Positions 42,554 to 51,164 of a DNA stretch of 52,817 nucleotides are shown here, one piece after another. The stretch lies in NCBI RefSeq assembly GCF_013618475.1, contig NZ_JABJVN010000005.1, positions 1 through 52,817 of the forward strand, read 5' to 3'. Position numbers and translations under genes: made by a program. Every line of letters starts with the position of its first letter. Within the stretch, counting starts at the first letter, position 1. This stretch comes from Saccharibacillus deserti (GTDB taxonomy: Bacteria > Bacillota > Bacilli > Paenibacillales > Paenibacillaceae). The notes below the pieces were generated by a model. The model made no database searches. It saw only the letters and a program-made list of their open reading frames with translations, and was not told where the DNA came from.

Positions 42554-42861
42554 GCTTGATTTATCTGATTGGCCTGACGTTACTTGGACTGCTGCTTATG
42601 TTATTCCTCCCGCAGTATATCGGTATATATCTGGTTCTGGCTGTTATTTTCGCTTTCAGTATTCTGAATGCGCGCCGTACCCGCGAACTTCATGCCGGAA
42701 TGGAAGAGATTCGCCGGCACTTAGGATTGATGGGCAAGGCCGAAGCGGAAAACTACGATCTCGAGCGGGAAATCGACGGGGCGAACCGTCTCGGCGATGA
42801 GGAGCGCGAAGCGATTGATCGCCGCACGCAAGCACAGTTGAAACGGGAGACGGATTCCTGA
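42550..42861 (+). CDS. Two-helix membrane protein with charged tail
   Basis: The 103-residue protein has hydrophobic helices at about 3-20 and 24-40 and then a long charged helix (EEIRRHLGLMGKAEAENYDL onward), probably a coiled coil in the cytoplasm. It overlaps the upstream stop, so the four genes at 41843-43615 look like one operon of unknown role. Confidence 0.75.
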   Translation: MSLIYLIGLTLLGLLLMLFLPQYIGIYLVLAVIFAFSILNARRTRELHAGMEEIRRHLGLMGKAEAENYDLEREIDGANRLGDEEREAIDRRTQAQLKRETDS

Positions 42862-42926
42862 CAGACCTGTCCTTCGCCCGATTTCCCGGCACTCGAAACT
42901 TATCTGGAGCAAAAGGGAGGCCAATC

Positions 42927-43289
42927 ATGAGATTGTATGCGAACCGTCGGCTCCAGCTTGGGCTTGCGATCTTGTACCCGCTGCTGCTGGGGCTGTTTCT
43001 GACTGCTTTTTCGTCCGCTTTTTGGGTGACTGCCTTAATTACGATGCTTGTCTACTGCGCTCTCTGGAAAAACATCGGATACGTCCTGTTCTCCAATGCG
43101 CTGCTGCTTGTCATGTCTGCGCTGCTCTGGGTGACCGAACGGGATTATATGCACATGGGCAGTGTGGAAGAAACTCGGGAATGGCTGCCTTTTGCCTATA
43201 TCCTGTACGGTGTGATGTGTCTGATTCCGCCGCTGATTCTGGTCCCGCTGCGGAACTTTCTGCTTAGAATGGAGGATCGCCGCCGGTGA
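42927..43289 (+). CDS. Four-helix membrane protein, 120 residues
   Basis: Hydrophobic segments lie at about 10-28, 30-46, 50-68 and 88-110, with basic ends (NRRLQ and MEDRRR). AAAAGGGAGG precedes the ATG. Its stop overlaps the GTG of the next gene. Confidence 0.75.
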   Translation: MRLYANRRLQLGLAILYPLLLGLFLTAFSSAFWVTALITMLVYCALWKNIGYVLFSNALLLVMSALLWVTERDYMHMGSVEETREWLPFAYILYGVMCLIPPLILVPLRNFLLRMEDRRR

Positions 43290-43615
43290 GCTACACCTTT
43301 CAAGGATTTAGAGGTTCGGCAGAATCGTTAAAAACAGCGGGAATCCGACTCCGGCAGGCAAAAGCCGTTGCGTTGTCCGGCGGCTTGGCCGTGCTTCCGC
43401 TTGGCAAAGATATGCAGACAGAGATCAGCGCCGGCGCAGAACCGCTGCGGGAAGGCCGGGATTCCCTAACCGGCAGGATCGAAGCCTTCGGCCGCAATCT
43501 GTCGAAAAAGACAAAGAGCCGAATCGTTTACGACGAAGAACGCGAAGACTATGGATATGCGGAAAGTTCCGCCTTTTTGCTTGAGCCTTACCCTTCCCGC
43601 GTCCAGCCGGCCTGA
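43286..43615 (+). CDS. Hypothetical protein, 109 residues
   Basis: GTG 43286 follows ATGGAGGATC and overlaps the membrane-protein stop. The product is polar with no recognised motif. Its last nine codons overlap the end of the convergent shikimate kinase gene, so the real C-terminus could be shortened or extended by mutation. Confidence 0.55.
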   Translation: MSYTFQGFRGSAESLKTAGIRLRQAKAVALSGGLAVLPLGKDMQTEISAGAEPLREGRDSLTGRIEAFGRNLSKKTKSRIVYDEEREDYGYAESSAFLLEPYPSRVQPA

Positions 43616-44157
43616 ATCTGCAGCGCGATCGCTTCGGCGATCTGTTCGGGCGTCTGCGTATCGACAGATACCGTATGATGATTCTCGGCGTAGACGAGTT
43701 TGCGGCTGTTGAACATGTCCTGAACTTCCTCCAGCGACTTGCTCTGCAGAATCGGACGGGTATCGATCAAGGCTTCAAAGCGGCCCAGCCAGGAATCCCA
43801 GCTCAAGTCGAGATGATACACGATCCCGCTCGACAGACACGATTCCCGGATCGCTTCCTGCATGAAAGAACCTCCGCCGAGCGATACGACTTTCTCGCGC
43901 TCGCTGCGGCACAGTTTGGTCAGGTACTCTTTTTCCATCTGCCGAAAAGCGGGTTCGCCCATCGTCTTGAAGATTTCCGTGACCGGCATGCCGTGCAGCG
44001 CTTCGATCTCATGGTCGGCGTCGAGAAACTCCCGTCCGAGCTTCTCTGCCAGCAGTTGGCCGATCGTCGTTTTGCCTGCGCCCATAAAGCCGATCAGGAT
44101 GATGTTTTTTTCGCGAAAAGGGATCTTGGAAGAGAGGGGAAGGTTGGACTGCGTCAT
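43588..44157 (-). CDS. aroK: Shikimate kinase
   Basis: The 189-residue protein has Walker A GFMGAGKTT (about 23-31), the shikimate-binding DADHEIE and the GGGSF loop, then a lid region with R at LIDTRPIL. It phosphorylates shikimate at O3 in the chorismate pathway. The ATG follows AAAGGAG on the minus strand. No other aro genes are near, so it is isolated here. Confidence 0.93.
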   Translation of the reverse strand: MTQSNLPLSSKIPFREKNIILIGFMGAGKTTIGQLLAEKLGREFLDADHEIEALHGMPVTEIFKTMGEPAFRQMEKEYLTKLCRSEREKVVSLGGGSFMQEAIRESCLSSGIVYHLDLSWDSWLGRFEALIDTRPILQSKSLEEVQDMFNSRKLVYAENHHTVSVDTQTPEQIAEAIALQIQAGWTREG

Positions 44158-44287
44158 GACTTTTCTCCTTTATGGCTTTAAACCGTTGAATGATATGGAT
44201 AGATGAATACCGTGTAAAATGAATATGTCCATTATAAAAGCTGCGCTTGACGGGGGCAAGGTCAAACGTGAGAGGAGAGGCGCCCGT

Positions 44288-44530
44288 ATGGAATTTCTGT
44301 TTATTCGTCACGGTCAGGCAGAGCATAATCTGGATACGCCGGACCGGCTGAACCGACTTCACCCCAGGTTGACGGACTTAGTGTTGGACGGCTGTTCCAA
44401 GTTGATGGCCGACGTATTCGGCGAGCACGGTTCGCACGCGAGATCCGTGTTCGGCGCCGTTTCAGTCCGAGATAATCTGCCGATTATCGTAGATTCGATT
44501 TTTGAAGCGGAAGAGGAGGTGAGCGCATGA
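44288..44530 (+). pseudogene. Internally deleted histidine phosphatase gene
   Basis: ATG 44288 behind GAGAGGAG encodes MEFLFIRHGQAEHNLDTPDR with the RHG motif and HPRLTD, the start of a histidine phosphatase. The usual middle, with the second arginine and second histidine, is absent; only about 40 unrelated-looking residues follow. At 80 residues it is less than half of the family length. Its end overlaps the RidA start (ATGA), so the coupling may be older than the deletion. Confidence 0.7.
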
Positions 44531-44916
44531 CCAGACAAACGTACTCGACCGGTTCTCCCTGGGAGTCGATCGTCGGCTACAGCCGCGCCGTGCGTGTCGG
44601 AAACGTCGTGGAAGTCGCGGGCACTACCGCGATGAAGGACGGGGAGGTCGTCGGAGCCGGCGATCCGTATCGGCAGACGGCGGAGATTCTGGGCACGATC
44701 GAAGAAGCACTGGCGCATGTCGGAGCGAAAATGGAGCATGTCGTCCGCACGCGCATGTTCGTGACCGATATTTCGCGGTGGGAAGAGATCGGGCGTGCCC
44801 ACGGCGAAGCTTTCCGCGATATCCGCCCCGTGGCGACCATGGTCGAAGTGAAAGCGCTGATCGATCCTGCGCTGTTGGTGGAGATCGAGGTGCAGGCGAT
44901 TGTGCCGGAAGGATAG
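44527..44916 (+). CDS. RidA/YjgF-family protein
   Basis: The 129-residue protein has the RidA core with GYSRAVRVGNVVEVAGTTA at the start, TRMFVTDISRWEEIGRAHGEAF and a closing RPVATMVEVKALIDPALLVEIEV. The Arg near 104 in RPVATMV is the residue used by RidA to hydrolyse reactive enamines/imines. Several paralogues usually exist, so the precise role is open. Confidence 0.92.
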   Translation: MTRQTYSTGSPWESIVGYSRAVRVGNVVEVAGTTAMKDGEVVGAGDPYRQTAEILGTIEEALAHVGAKMEHVVRTRMFVTDISRWEEIGRAHGEAFRDIRPVATMVEVKALIDPALLVEIEVQAIVPEG

Positions 44917-45173
44917 AGCCGGAATCGGCGAAGGCGCAGGAAGGTTGGCTTGATAAGCGGCCGATTATTCCTAGGGCGATCGGAGTGTCGGAAAATGGCG
45001 CGGTCGCGGGAATGTTGCCTTTTGATGCACATTTCCGGCTTATCTAGCGTGTTTTGGAGCGAATGTTGACTTTATGCGTACATTTTCGAAGGCGGTCTTG
45101 CTCTGCCACGTTCGGCTGCGCCCCGCAGCGTTCAGTCCCGCCTGGCCTCGCTCCAAACCCCAAAAAAACACAC
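44917..45173. other. Intergenic region without a gene
   Basis: No supported ORF is present. The stretch shows GATGCACATTTCCGG and TTATGCGTACATTTTCG, which look like two diverged copies of a short motif 55 bp apart. The rest is GC-rich with a run of C/A before the terminator. Confidence 0.4.
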
Positions 45174-45175
45174 AA

Positions 45176-45208
45176 AAAAGAAGCCGAGCAAACCGCTCGG
45201 CTTCTTTT
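45176..45208. terminator. Bidirectional intrinsic terminator at the end of the otsAB fusion gene
   Basis: AAAAGAAGCCGAGC pairs perfectly with GCTCGGCTTCTTTT around a 5-nt loop, giving a T-run in each direction. It serves the minus-strand otsAB gene and can stop + strand transcription. Confidence 0.93.
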
Positions 45209-45239
45209 CATACTTTCTACCCATAAACGGTCCGGCCGC

Positions 45240-47462
45240 TTACTTGCTCTTCGCCGCGTCTTCCGCGACTTCGCCGGACACCTGTGTGAAGCGTCCCAGC
45301 AGGGCGCGGATATCGCCCGAAGATTTGAGGCGGTACCGGGCCGCCGTCACTTCTTTGCCGATCTTGACGGAATACGCGTTCTCCGGCAGCGCCGCGAACA
45401 TGTCTTCGTCGGTCCGGTCGTCGCCGGCTCCGAAGACGAAGTCAAAGTGCCCCTGGCTCAGCACCAGATGCGCGCCGTGGCCTTTGTTGACCCGCGTATC
45501 CTTCACTTCGATGACTTTGTTGCCGTCCAGTACGCCTACGGTCATCGACTGGGTGATGGACATGAGCGCTTCCTTGAGTTCGTTGCGCTTCACGGCCGCG
45601 ATATCCGGTTCGGACTGGCGGTAATGCCAGGCGATCGAGTAGTCTTTCTCTTCGATCAGCGAACCCGGCGTCCGGTCGGTATACGTCTCCATGATCGGAC
45701 GGATGGATTCTTTCCATTCGTTGTCGATATTGAGCGTCATCGTCCATTCGCCGCCTGCCGGGCGGAACCACAGACCGTGCGCCGCGACGATGCTGAGATT
45801 GAGATCGCCCAGCCATTTCTGGGCCGTAAAGCGGTCGCGTCCGGTGATAATGACGACCGTGTTCTTCGGATCTTCGGTGAGCGTCGTCAGCAGCTGCTTC
45901 AGCTCGCGGTCCGGACGCGCCTGGTCCGGCGTCGGCTTGAAGCCGACCAGCGTCCCGTCGTAATCGAGGAACAGCACCCGCTTGTTGGCGGTCCGATACG
46001 CCAGATCGAGTTCCGACGAAGCGGAAGTCAGACGGTCGAGAGGTTCGGTATGGATCTTTTCTTCCGACGAACCCTGCAGCGTATTCAGGAACTCTTCCGC
46101 CCAGAACTTGACGTTGTAGCGGGAGATCCGGCGGTGCATATTTTTGTTGCGGTCCATTTTGTCGTCTTCCGGCATCTCGAGCGCCATCTTGATTCCGGCC
46201 GCGATCGCGGCGTGATCGTTTGTATTAACGATGATCGCTTCGCCGAGTTCGCTGGCCGCGCCGGCCGTTTCGCTCATGACGAGCATGCCTTTATAATCGG
46301 TCCGCGAAGCGACGTATTCTTTGGCGACCAGGTTCATACCGTCGCGCAGCGGAGTGACGAGCAGCACGTCACTGTGGCGGTAGAAAGCGATCAGATCGTC
46401 CTGGGATACGGTGCGGAAGAAGAACCAGACCGGCATCCAGTTGAACGTTCCGTATTCGCCGTTCACCTCGCTGACGAGTTCCTCGATTTCGCGCTTGAGG
46501 TTGTCGTATTTCTCGATCCCGACCCGCGAAGGAGCGATAATCAGATTCAAGCGGACCTTTTCCCGATACTCCGGGTAATTGGCCAGGAAATGCTTGAACG
46601 CTTTGATCCGGTCGGGAATACCTTTGGTGTAATCCAGGCGGTCGACCGAAATGATATTGCGGACATCCTTCGTGCTTTTGACAAAGTCCATCGTTTCCTG
46701 AGACGCGTTTTCTTTGGTCGGCGTCTTGGAGAAATAGTCGTAGTCGATCCCCATGGGGAAAGCGTCGACCTGTACCTGATGCGATTGAAGCTGCATTTTG
46801 TACAGACTGTGCTCGTGCCCAAGCAGACGGCGCACGCTGCTCAGGAAGTGGCGCACATAATCGTACGTATGGAAACCGATCAGGTTGGCACCCATCAAGC
46901 CTTCAAGGATCTCGTTGCGCCAGATCATCTGACGGTAGATTTCGAACGAAGGGAACGGGATATGCAGGAAAAATCCGATCTTCACGTCGGGATGCTTCTC
47001 CCGGATCATCTGCGGCAGCAGCATGAGCTGGTAATCGTGGATCCAGATCGTGTCGCCTTCTTCGATCAGCGGATCGACCGAGTCGAAGAATTTGCGGTTG
47101 ACCCGCTGATACGCTTCCCAGGTGTCCGTTTTGTATTCGACCGCACTCGTAAAGTAATGGAAAAGAGGCCAGATCGTTTCGTTGCAGAAGCCGTGGTAAT
47201 ATTGTTCGATGTCGTCGGAAGTCAGAGGGACCGACAGACATTTATAATCTTTTCTCAGGGTGTCGGCAACCGAGGAGATCTCGCCTTCACTCAGATCGTC
47301 CTGTGCCACGCCCGGCCAGCCGGCCCAGACCGTGCTGCCCTGTTCATGGTAGTTTTTGAGTCCGGTAGCCAGACCGCCTATGCTTTCCTTGTACTCCAGG
47401 CCGGATTCGTTCTTGCTAACGGTGACGGGAAGACGGTTGGATACGAAAATCGTTTTACTCAT
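45240..47462 (-). CDS. otsAB: Fused trehalose-6-phosphate synthase/phosphatase
   Basis: The 740-residue protein joins two enzymes. Residues 1 to about 470 form a GT20 synthase: SNRLPVTV, WAGWPG, HDYQLMLLP (about 142), FLHIPFPS, VDRLDYTKGI and LRDGMNLVAKEY. From about 490 an HAD phosphatase follows: LFLDYDGTL (about 497-505), ITGRDRF, the lysine in KGHGAHLVL and GAGDDRTDEDMF (about 680). It should make trehalose-6-phosphate from UDP-glucose and glucose-6-phosphate and then dephosphorylate it, giving trehalose for osmotic or desiccation protection. Fusion in this order is common in eukaryotes and some bacteria but not usual in Firmicutes. Confidence 0.95.
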   Translation of the reverse strand: MSKTIFVSNRLPVTVSKNESGLEYKESIGGLATGLKNYHEQGSTVWAGWPGVAQDDLSEGEISSVADTLRKDYKCLSVPLTSDDIEQYYHGFCNETIWPLFHYFTSAVEYKTDTWEAYQRVNRKFFDSVDPLIEEGDTIWIHDYQLMLLPQMIREKHPDVKIGFFLHIPFPSFEIYRQMIWRNEILEGLMGANLIGFHTYDYVRHFLSSVRRLLGHEHSLYKMQLQSHQVQVDAFPMGIDYDYFSKTPTKENASQETMDFVKSTKDVRNIISVDRLDYTKGIPDRIKAFKHFLANYPEYREKVRLNLIIAPSRVGIEKYDNLKREIEELVSEVNGEYGTFNWMPVWFFFRTVSQDDLIAFYRHSDVLLVTPLRDGMNLVAKEYVASRTDYKGMLVMSETAGAASELGEAIIVNTNDHAAIAAGIKMALEMPEDDKMDRNKNMHRRISRYNVKFWAEEFLNTLQGSSEEKIHTEPLDRLTSASSELDLAYRTANKRVLFLDYDGTLVGFKPTPDQARPDRELKQLLTTLTEDPKNTVVIITGRDRFTAQKWLGDLNLSIVAAHGLWFRPAGGEWTMTLNIDNEWKESIRPIMETYTDRTPGSLIEEKDYSIAWHYRQSEPDIAAVKRNELKEALMSITQSMTVGVLDGNKVIEVKDTRVNKGHGAHLVLSQGHFDFVFGAGDDRTDEDMFAALPENAYSVKIGKEVTAARYRLKSSGDIRALLGRFTQVSGEVAEDAAKSK

Positions 47463-47683
47463 AGGTTGGACCAGCTCTCCTTCTTATTTGAAAATAATAG
47501 ATGAAAAACGCGCAATATCCGTAACAATTCTTACCTTCATTACCCGAAACGGAGCCGTAAGACTCAAATTCGGGACGAAGCGGCACTCTGGATGAGTTAA
47601 ATCGAGCTTTTCGTAACGTTTGGATCGCAGATTCCGTCTAACGGGTAAAAGGCCGGGAAATCCGCCAGAGAGAAGGAACGAAG

Positions 47684-48271
47684 ATGCGAATTTTAGGCAG
47701 AGTAACCCTTGTCCTCATTCTGTTTCTAATGTCATTCGGTTTGTTGATTCCCGCGGAGAAAGCTATGGCCTGCAGCTGCCGTATTCCGGAAACCGCACGC
47801 GAAGCCAAAGAAAAAGCCTCGGCTGCTTTTACGGGTACGGTGCGGAAGATCGAGAAATTCAAAGACGATAGAAAAGAGATGTACAATGCGGTTACGCTTG
47901 CCGTCGGCGAAAGCTGGAAAGGCGTGAACGAACCGGAAGTCGTTGTCTACACCAGCTGGAGCAGCTGCCAATTCGATTTTGAAGAAGGGAAACGTTACCT
48001 GCTGTATCCATATGAATACAAAGGGCGGTACGAGGTGTACAACTGCGGACGTTCCGGCGAAATCCGAAGCGAGAATATCTCGGCCGCCGCGGATCTCAAG
48101 GAACTTGGAGCAGGTACGAAATTCGAGGCTCCGCCGGAGCCGGAAAAAGAGAAAAGCGAAGGAACGGGTAAAAGGATAGCATGGATCGGAATTCCGGCGG
48201 CGATTCTGCTGCTTGCGGCGGGATTCGGACTGTGGCAGCGGCGCAGCCGGAAAAAGAGGTTCATTCAATAA
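47684..48271 (+). CDS. TIMP/netrin-like surface protein
   Basis: The 195-residue protein has a signal peptide to about residue 29 (AMACSCR), then a cysteine-containing OB-fold domain starting CSCRIPETAREAKEKASAAF and including TLAVGESWKG, YTSWSSCQFDFEEG, YLLYPY and NCGRSG. This resembles tissue-inhibitor-of-metalloprotease/netrin-like domains found in some Firmicutes. A C-terminal membrane helix (IAWIGIPAAILLLAAGFGLW, about 168-187) with a basic tail anchors it. It may inhibit a surface protease, but the role is unproven in bacteria. Confidence 0.82.
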   Translation: MRILGRVTLVLILFLMSFGLLIPAEKAMACSCRIPETAREAKEKASAAFTGTVRKIEKFKDDRKEMYNAVTLAVGESWKGVNEPEVVVYTSWSSCQFDFEEGKRYLLYPYEYKGRYEVYNCGRSGEIRSENISAAADLKELGAGTKFEAPPEPEKEKSEGTGKRIAWIGIPAAILLLAAGFGLWQRRSRKKRFIQ

Positions 48272-48288
48272 GGAGGGACAACCGCAAA

Positions 48289-48873
48289 ATGCCGAACGAA
48301 ATGGAGAACAAGAAAGAGCCGGCCGCGGTGCCGGATAGGAGAGCTGCCGACGGGACGGCGGGTCATGCAGAGTCGCCCTACCGGATTCGCCCGGCCGAAG
48401 AACGGGACCTTCCTTTTCTGTGGGAGATGCTGTTCGAATCGTTATATGCGGGAAAAGGCAAGGAACCGTTCGACCGCTCGATCCTCGAAGAACCTTCCAT
48501 GCGCAAGTATGTGGAAGGCTGGGGACGCCAAGGCGACTTCGGGGTGATTGCCGAAGCGCCGGACGGAACGCCGCTCGGCTCGGCGACGGCACGTTTCTTC
48601 GGCGCCGACGATCGCGGCTACGGCTATGTCGCGCCGGACGTGCCGGAGCTTGGCATGGCGCTGCTGCCGGGCAGCCGGGGCCGGGGGATCGGAACCTCGC
48701 TGATACGCCATCTGCTGGACGGGCTGCGGGAGCAAGGCGTGAAGCGGGTCTCGCTGAGCGTCGATCCGGGCAATGAACCCGCCATGAAGCTGTACTTACG
48801 CTTTGGCTTCCAAGAAGCCGGACGCGAAGGCACATCGATCACGATGGTGGCGGATCTGGAACCGACAAAGTGA
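48289..48873 (+). CDS. GNAT-family N-acetyltransferase
   Basis: The 194-residue protein has a polar N-terminal extension of about 30 residues, then RIRPAEERDLPFLWEML, the acetyl-CoA loop LGMALLPGSRGRGIGTSLIR (about 122-141) and NEPAMKLYLRFGFQEAG. ATG 48289 follows AGGAGGG. The substrate is not known. Confidence 0.9.
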   Translation: MPNEMENKKEPAAVPDRRAADGTAGHAESPYRIRPAEERDLPFLWEMLFESLYAGKGKEPFDRSILEEPSMRKYVEGWGRQGDFGVIAEAPDGTPLGSATARFFGADDRGYGYVAPDVPELGMALLPGSRGRGIGTSLIRHLLDGLREQGVKRVSLSVDPGNEPAMKLYLRFGFQEAGREGTSITMVADLEPTK

Positions 48874-49029
48874 AGACGGAACGGACAAAGCGGCTTCCTC
48901 CGGCGAAGATTTATCGGTACGGATTGGTGAACGGCAGGAAGAAGGGATAGACAAGGTGGTATGCTGAAAAAGACCGACAAATTCACTGGGACCCGGGTGT
49001 TTGTAGGGAAGAAAGGGGAGCGCGGTAAA

Positions 49030-49557
49030 ATGGAAAAGAACCCTGCGGAACTGCCGCGCAGTCTGCTGATCGTCAGCCTGCGTCCCGATCCGTACGCGCG
49101 GATGAAAGCAGGCACGAAACGGCATGAATTCCGGCGGCGCTTCACAGATCAACCGGCCGATGCGTATCTGTACATCCCGGTGCCGGTCGGCGCGATTGCC
49201 GCTTATGCCGAATTTGGACGTCCACTCCTAGGAACGCCGGAAGAACTGGCCGCCATCGCGGAGAAAGACGAGCCCGGCTCATATGCGGGGACGCTGGAAT
49301 ACTTTGACGGCGTGGAATACGGATTTGCCGTACCCGTGTTGTCGGTGCAGCCGATCGAGCCGCTGGCGCTGCACGAAATGCGCGAAGCATTCAGCTTCGC
49401 TCCGCCGCGTTCGTCACGGCGCCTGGAAGTCGGTTCGGCACTGGAGCGCGAGCTGGCCGGCAGGCTGGCGGCCGCTCGAAAAAGGTCTATACCCGGGAAT
49501 CGGATGCGAAGAGAAGAGGAATGGCGAGGATGGACGATTTTACCAAGAAACGAATAG
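49030..49557 (+). CDS. ASCH/PUA-like protein
   Basis: I choose ATG 49030 behind AAAGGGGAGCG; ATG 48961 behind AAGGTGG gives 23 more residues. The 175-residue protein has LLIVSLRPDPYARMKAGTKR and HEFRRRF, as in ASCH-fold proteins that bind RNA or modified nucleosides, then strands and a helical tail. The exact family is not certain. Its end overlaps the next gene. Confidence 0.65.
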   Translation: MEKNPAELPRSLLIVSLRPDPYARMKAGTKRHEFRRRFTDQPADAYLYIPVPVGAIAAYAEFGRPLLGTPEELAAIAEKDEPGSYAGTLEYFDGVEYGFAVPVLSVQPIEPLALHEMREAFSFAPPRSSRRLEVGSALERELAGRLAAARKRSIPGNRMRREEEWRGWTILPRNE

Positions 49558-49853
49558 AGAAAATCATGCGTCATTATATGGAGAGTATCGCCGAAGAGCA
49601 GCTGCGCAGCCGGAGAAGTATCGGCTACGCGCTGGAAGGCGACGAGCTGACGCTGGTCGAACAGCGTCCGTCCAGAGACGGCACGAATTGGATCGAGCTT
49701 CCGGTCGCGCAGTTTCGGCTGGATGCCGGCGGCTGGCGCGTCTATGGGCTCGACAGCGGCGGAAGCTGGCACCCCGTATCGGAAATTGCGCCAAGCGGCG
49801 ACTTTGAAGCGCAGTTGAGCCGGGTCAAGGCGAACGAACTGGGGATTTTTTGA
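49530..49853 (+). CDS. DUF3024-family protein
   Basis: The start is ATG 49530, 10 bp after AGAGGA; ATG 49521 is closer and less likely. The 107-residue protein begins with a helix DDFTKKRIEKIMRHYMES and has GDELTLVEQRPSRDGTNW and PVAQFRLDAGGWRVYGLD and SWHPV, the pattern of DUF3024. The function is unknown. It overlaps the end of the ASCH-like gene by 28 bp. Confidence 0.82.
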   Translation: MDDFTKKRIEKIMRHYMESIAEEQLRSRRSIGYALEGDELTLVEQRPSRDGTNWIELPVAQFRLDAGGWRVYGLDSGGSWHPVSEIAPSGDFEAQLSRVKANELGIF

Positions 49854-49877
49854 TACAAAAGGAGGCCTACCTAGACC

Positions 49878-50252
49878 ATGAAATATGCGCAGGAATTCCA
49901 ACAGCTGCACGAAACTCTTGTACCGGACAGCGGCCAGGCCCCGACCGTACAGGGCGAGCTAATCCGTTCGGTCGCCCGCCTGCATGACGAAGCCGAGCGA
50001 AACGGCAACGCGAACTGGGACGAAGGGTACGAGCTGTTCGCCGACTTTGTCGAGAAGACGTTCCACGCGCAGCGGATGGCCGACCCCGTATTCAGGGAGC
50101 GGGTCGAGACGATCATCAACCGTGTCCGTCAGCCGAAGATCGCGTACCTGGATTATGAATGGTTCCACGAATTGAGCGACCACGCGGTGCAGTGGTGCCG
50201 GCGCCATCCCGAGCCGATCCCGAATCCGCATGATCCGAGGCAGTACCGGTAG
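49878..50252 (+). CDS. Hypothetical protein, 124 residues
   Basis: A strong AAAAGGAGG precedes ATG 49878. The protein is helical, acidic at first and ends PNPHDPRQYR. YELFADFVEKTFHAQRMADP is its most conserved-looking stretch. No domain was recognised. It lies 24 bp after the DUF3024 gene and is probably co-transcribed. Confidence 0.75.
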   Translation: MKYAQEFQQLHETLVPDSGQAPTVQGELIRSVARLHDEAERNGNANWDEGYELFADFVEKTFHAQRMADPVFRERVETIINRVRQPKIAYLDYEWFHELSDHAVQWCRRHPEPIPNPHDPRQYR

Positions 50253-50337
50253 AAGGAAGAGTTCGAAGGAACCGAAGCCAGACAAACGAGGGAATAACGG
50301 CGTATGGAATGAACGGTCGACGGGGCGGGGGGATTTC

Positions 50338-50445
50338 ATGAACGGATATAGCATGTTCTACCCGCACAATCCGCCAAGCCCGTTCTTTTATCGTCCATAC
50401 AGAGAACTTTCGATGTTACTACCGCTCAGTTCCATTGAGAGATGA
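50338..50445 (+). CDS. Possible small protein, 35 residues
   Basis: A short frame from ATG 50338 after GGCGGGGGG encodes a Pro/Tyr-rich peptide (MNGYSMFYPHNPPSPFFYRP). It ends before the terminator at 50481. The composition resembles small spore-coat type proteins, but length and lack of homology information leave this uncertain. Confidence 0.3.
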   Translation: MNGYSMFYPHNPPSPFFYRPYRELSMLLPLSSIER

Positions 50446-50480
50446 GAGATACAGGTCGTTTGTAGGCGTCTTGGATTGAA

Positions 50481-50528
50481 AAAAAGGCATTCCGATCGCA
50501 GCGCCGTCTGCTAACGGAATGCCTTTTT
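50481..50528. terminator. Bidirectional terminator between convergent genes
   Basis: AAAAAGGCATTCCG pairs perfectly with CGGAATGCCTTTTT around a 20-nt loop. It lies between the 49878 gene (and the small ORF) and the minus-strand HxlR gene. Confidence 0.93.
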
Positions 50529-50533
50529 CTTTT

Positions 50534-50947
50534 TCACGATTTTTCCGGTTCGCCGGGTTCGTCCGTTTCATCGGATTTCCCGCGTTCCCCATGCGTCCCG
50601 TTTTCCCCATACTCTCTCCCGAACGCTTCCATCTGCTCCAGAATCGGCAGCAGCCGGACACCTTTTTCGGTCAGCGAATACTCGACTTTGGGCGGAACTT
50701 CCGGGTAGACTTTCCGATGGACGACGCCGTCTTTTTCCAGTTCCTTGAGCTGCTTGGTGAGCGAACCCTGCGACAAACCGCCCAGAAAACTCTGGATATC
50801 GCCGAAACGGCGGGTTCCGCTTTTGAGATACCAGAGAACAAAATATTTTCATCGGCCCGACAGGATGTTCTGCGTCAGGACGATCGCGTACAGGTCTTCT
50901 TTTTCCTCGATAAAGGCCGGCTCGAATCCGTTCAAGCATACTTTCAT
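50534..50947 (-). pseudogene. HxlR-family regulator with one in-frame stop
   Basis: From ATG 50945-50947 (with GGAGGGAT upstream) the frame reads MKVCLNGFEPAFIEEKEDLY and ILSGR, then TGA at 50849-50851, then KYFVLWYLKSGTRRFGDIQ and LSQGSLTKQLKELEKDGVVH to the end. HxlR proteins have Trp at this place (GRWK), so TGG became TGA. The remaining winged-helix region is intact. It is a pseudogene by one substitution, or a sequencing error. It is divergent from the decayed oxidoreductase genes. Confidence 0.88.
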
Positions 50948-51164
50948 GGCGATCCCTCCCGATCCAAAGGTACAAAATTATGGACTATGGACATTTAAAT
51001 TGCCTTCTTCGCAAAGCCAACCGCCGGACTTATGATAGGTTCACGCCGTCGAAAGCGGCATGCGTTTTATATATTTAGTAGGCTAAATACCAGTGTGACA
51101 AAAAAAGGCTTTCGAATAAACGCCAACTAAACACAAACCGCATAAATAGAAAAGAGGGAAAGAA

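Noticed and set aside
45054..47504. An 816-residue open frame on the + strand
   Set aside because: It is antisense to the otsAB fusion, which has all catalytic motifs. The + frame has low-complexity content, no ribosome binding site and no domain; it arises from GC-rich codon bias.
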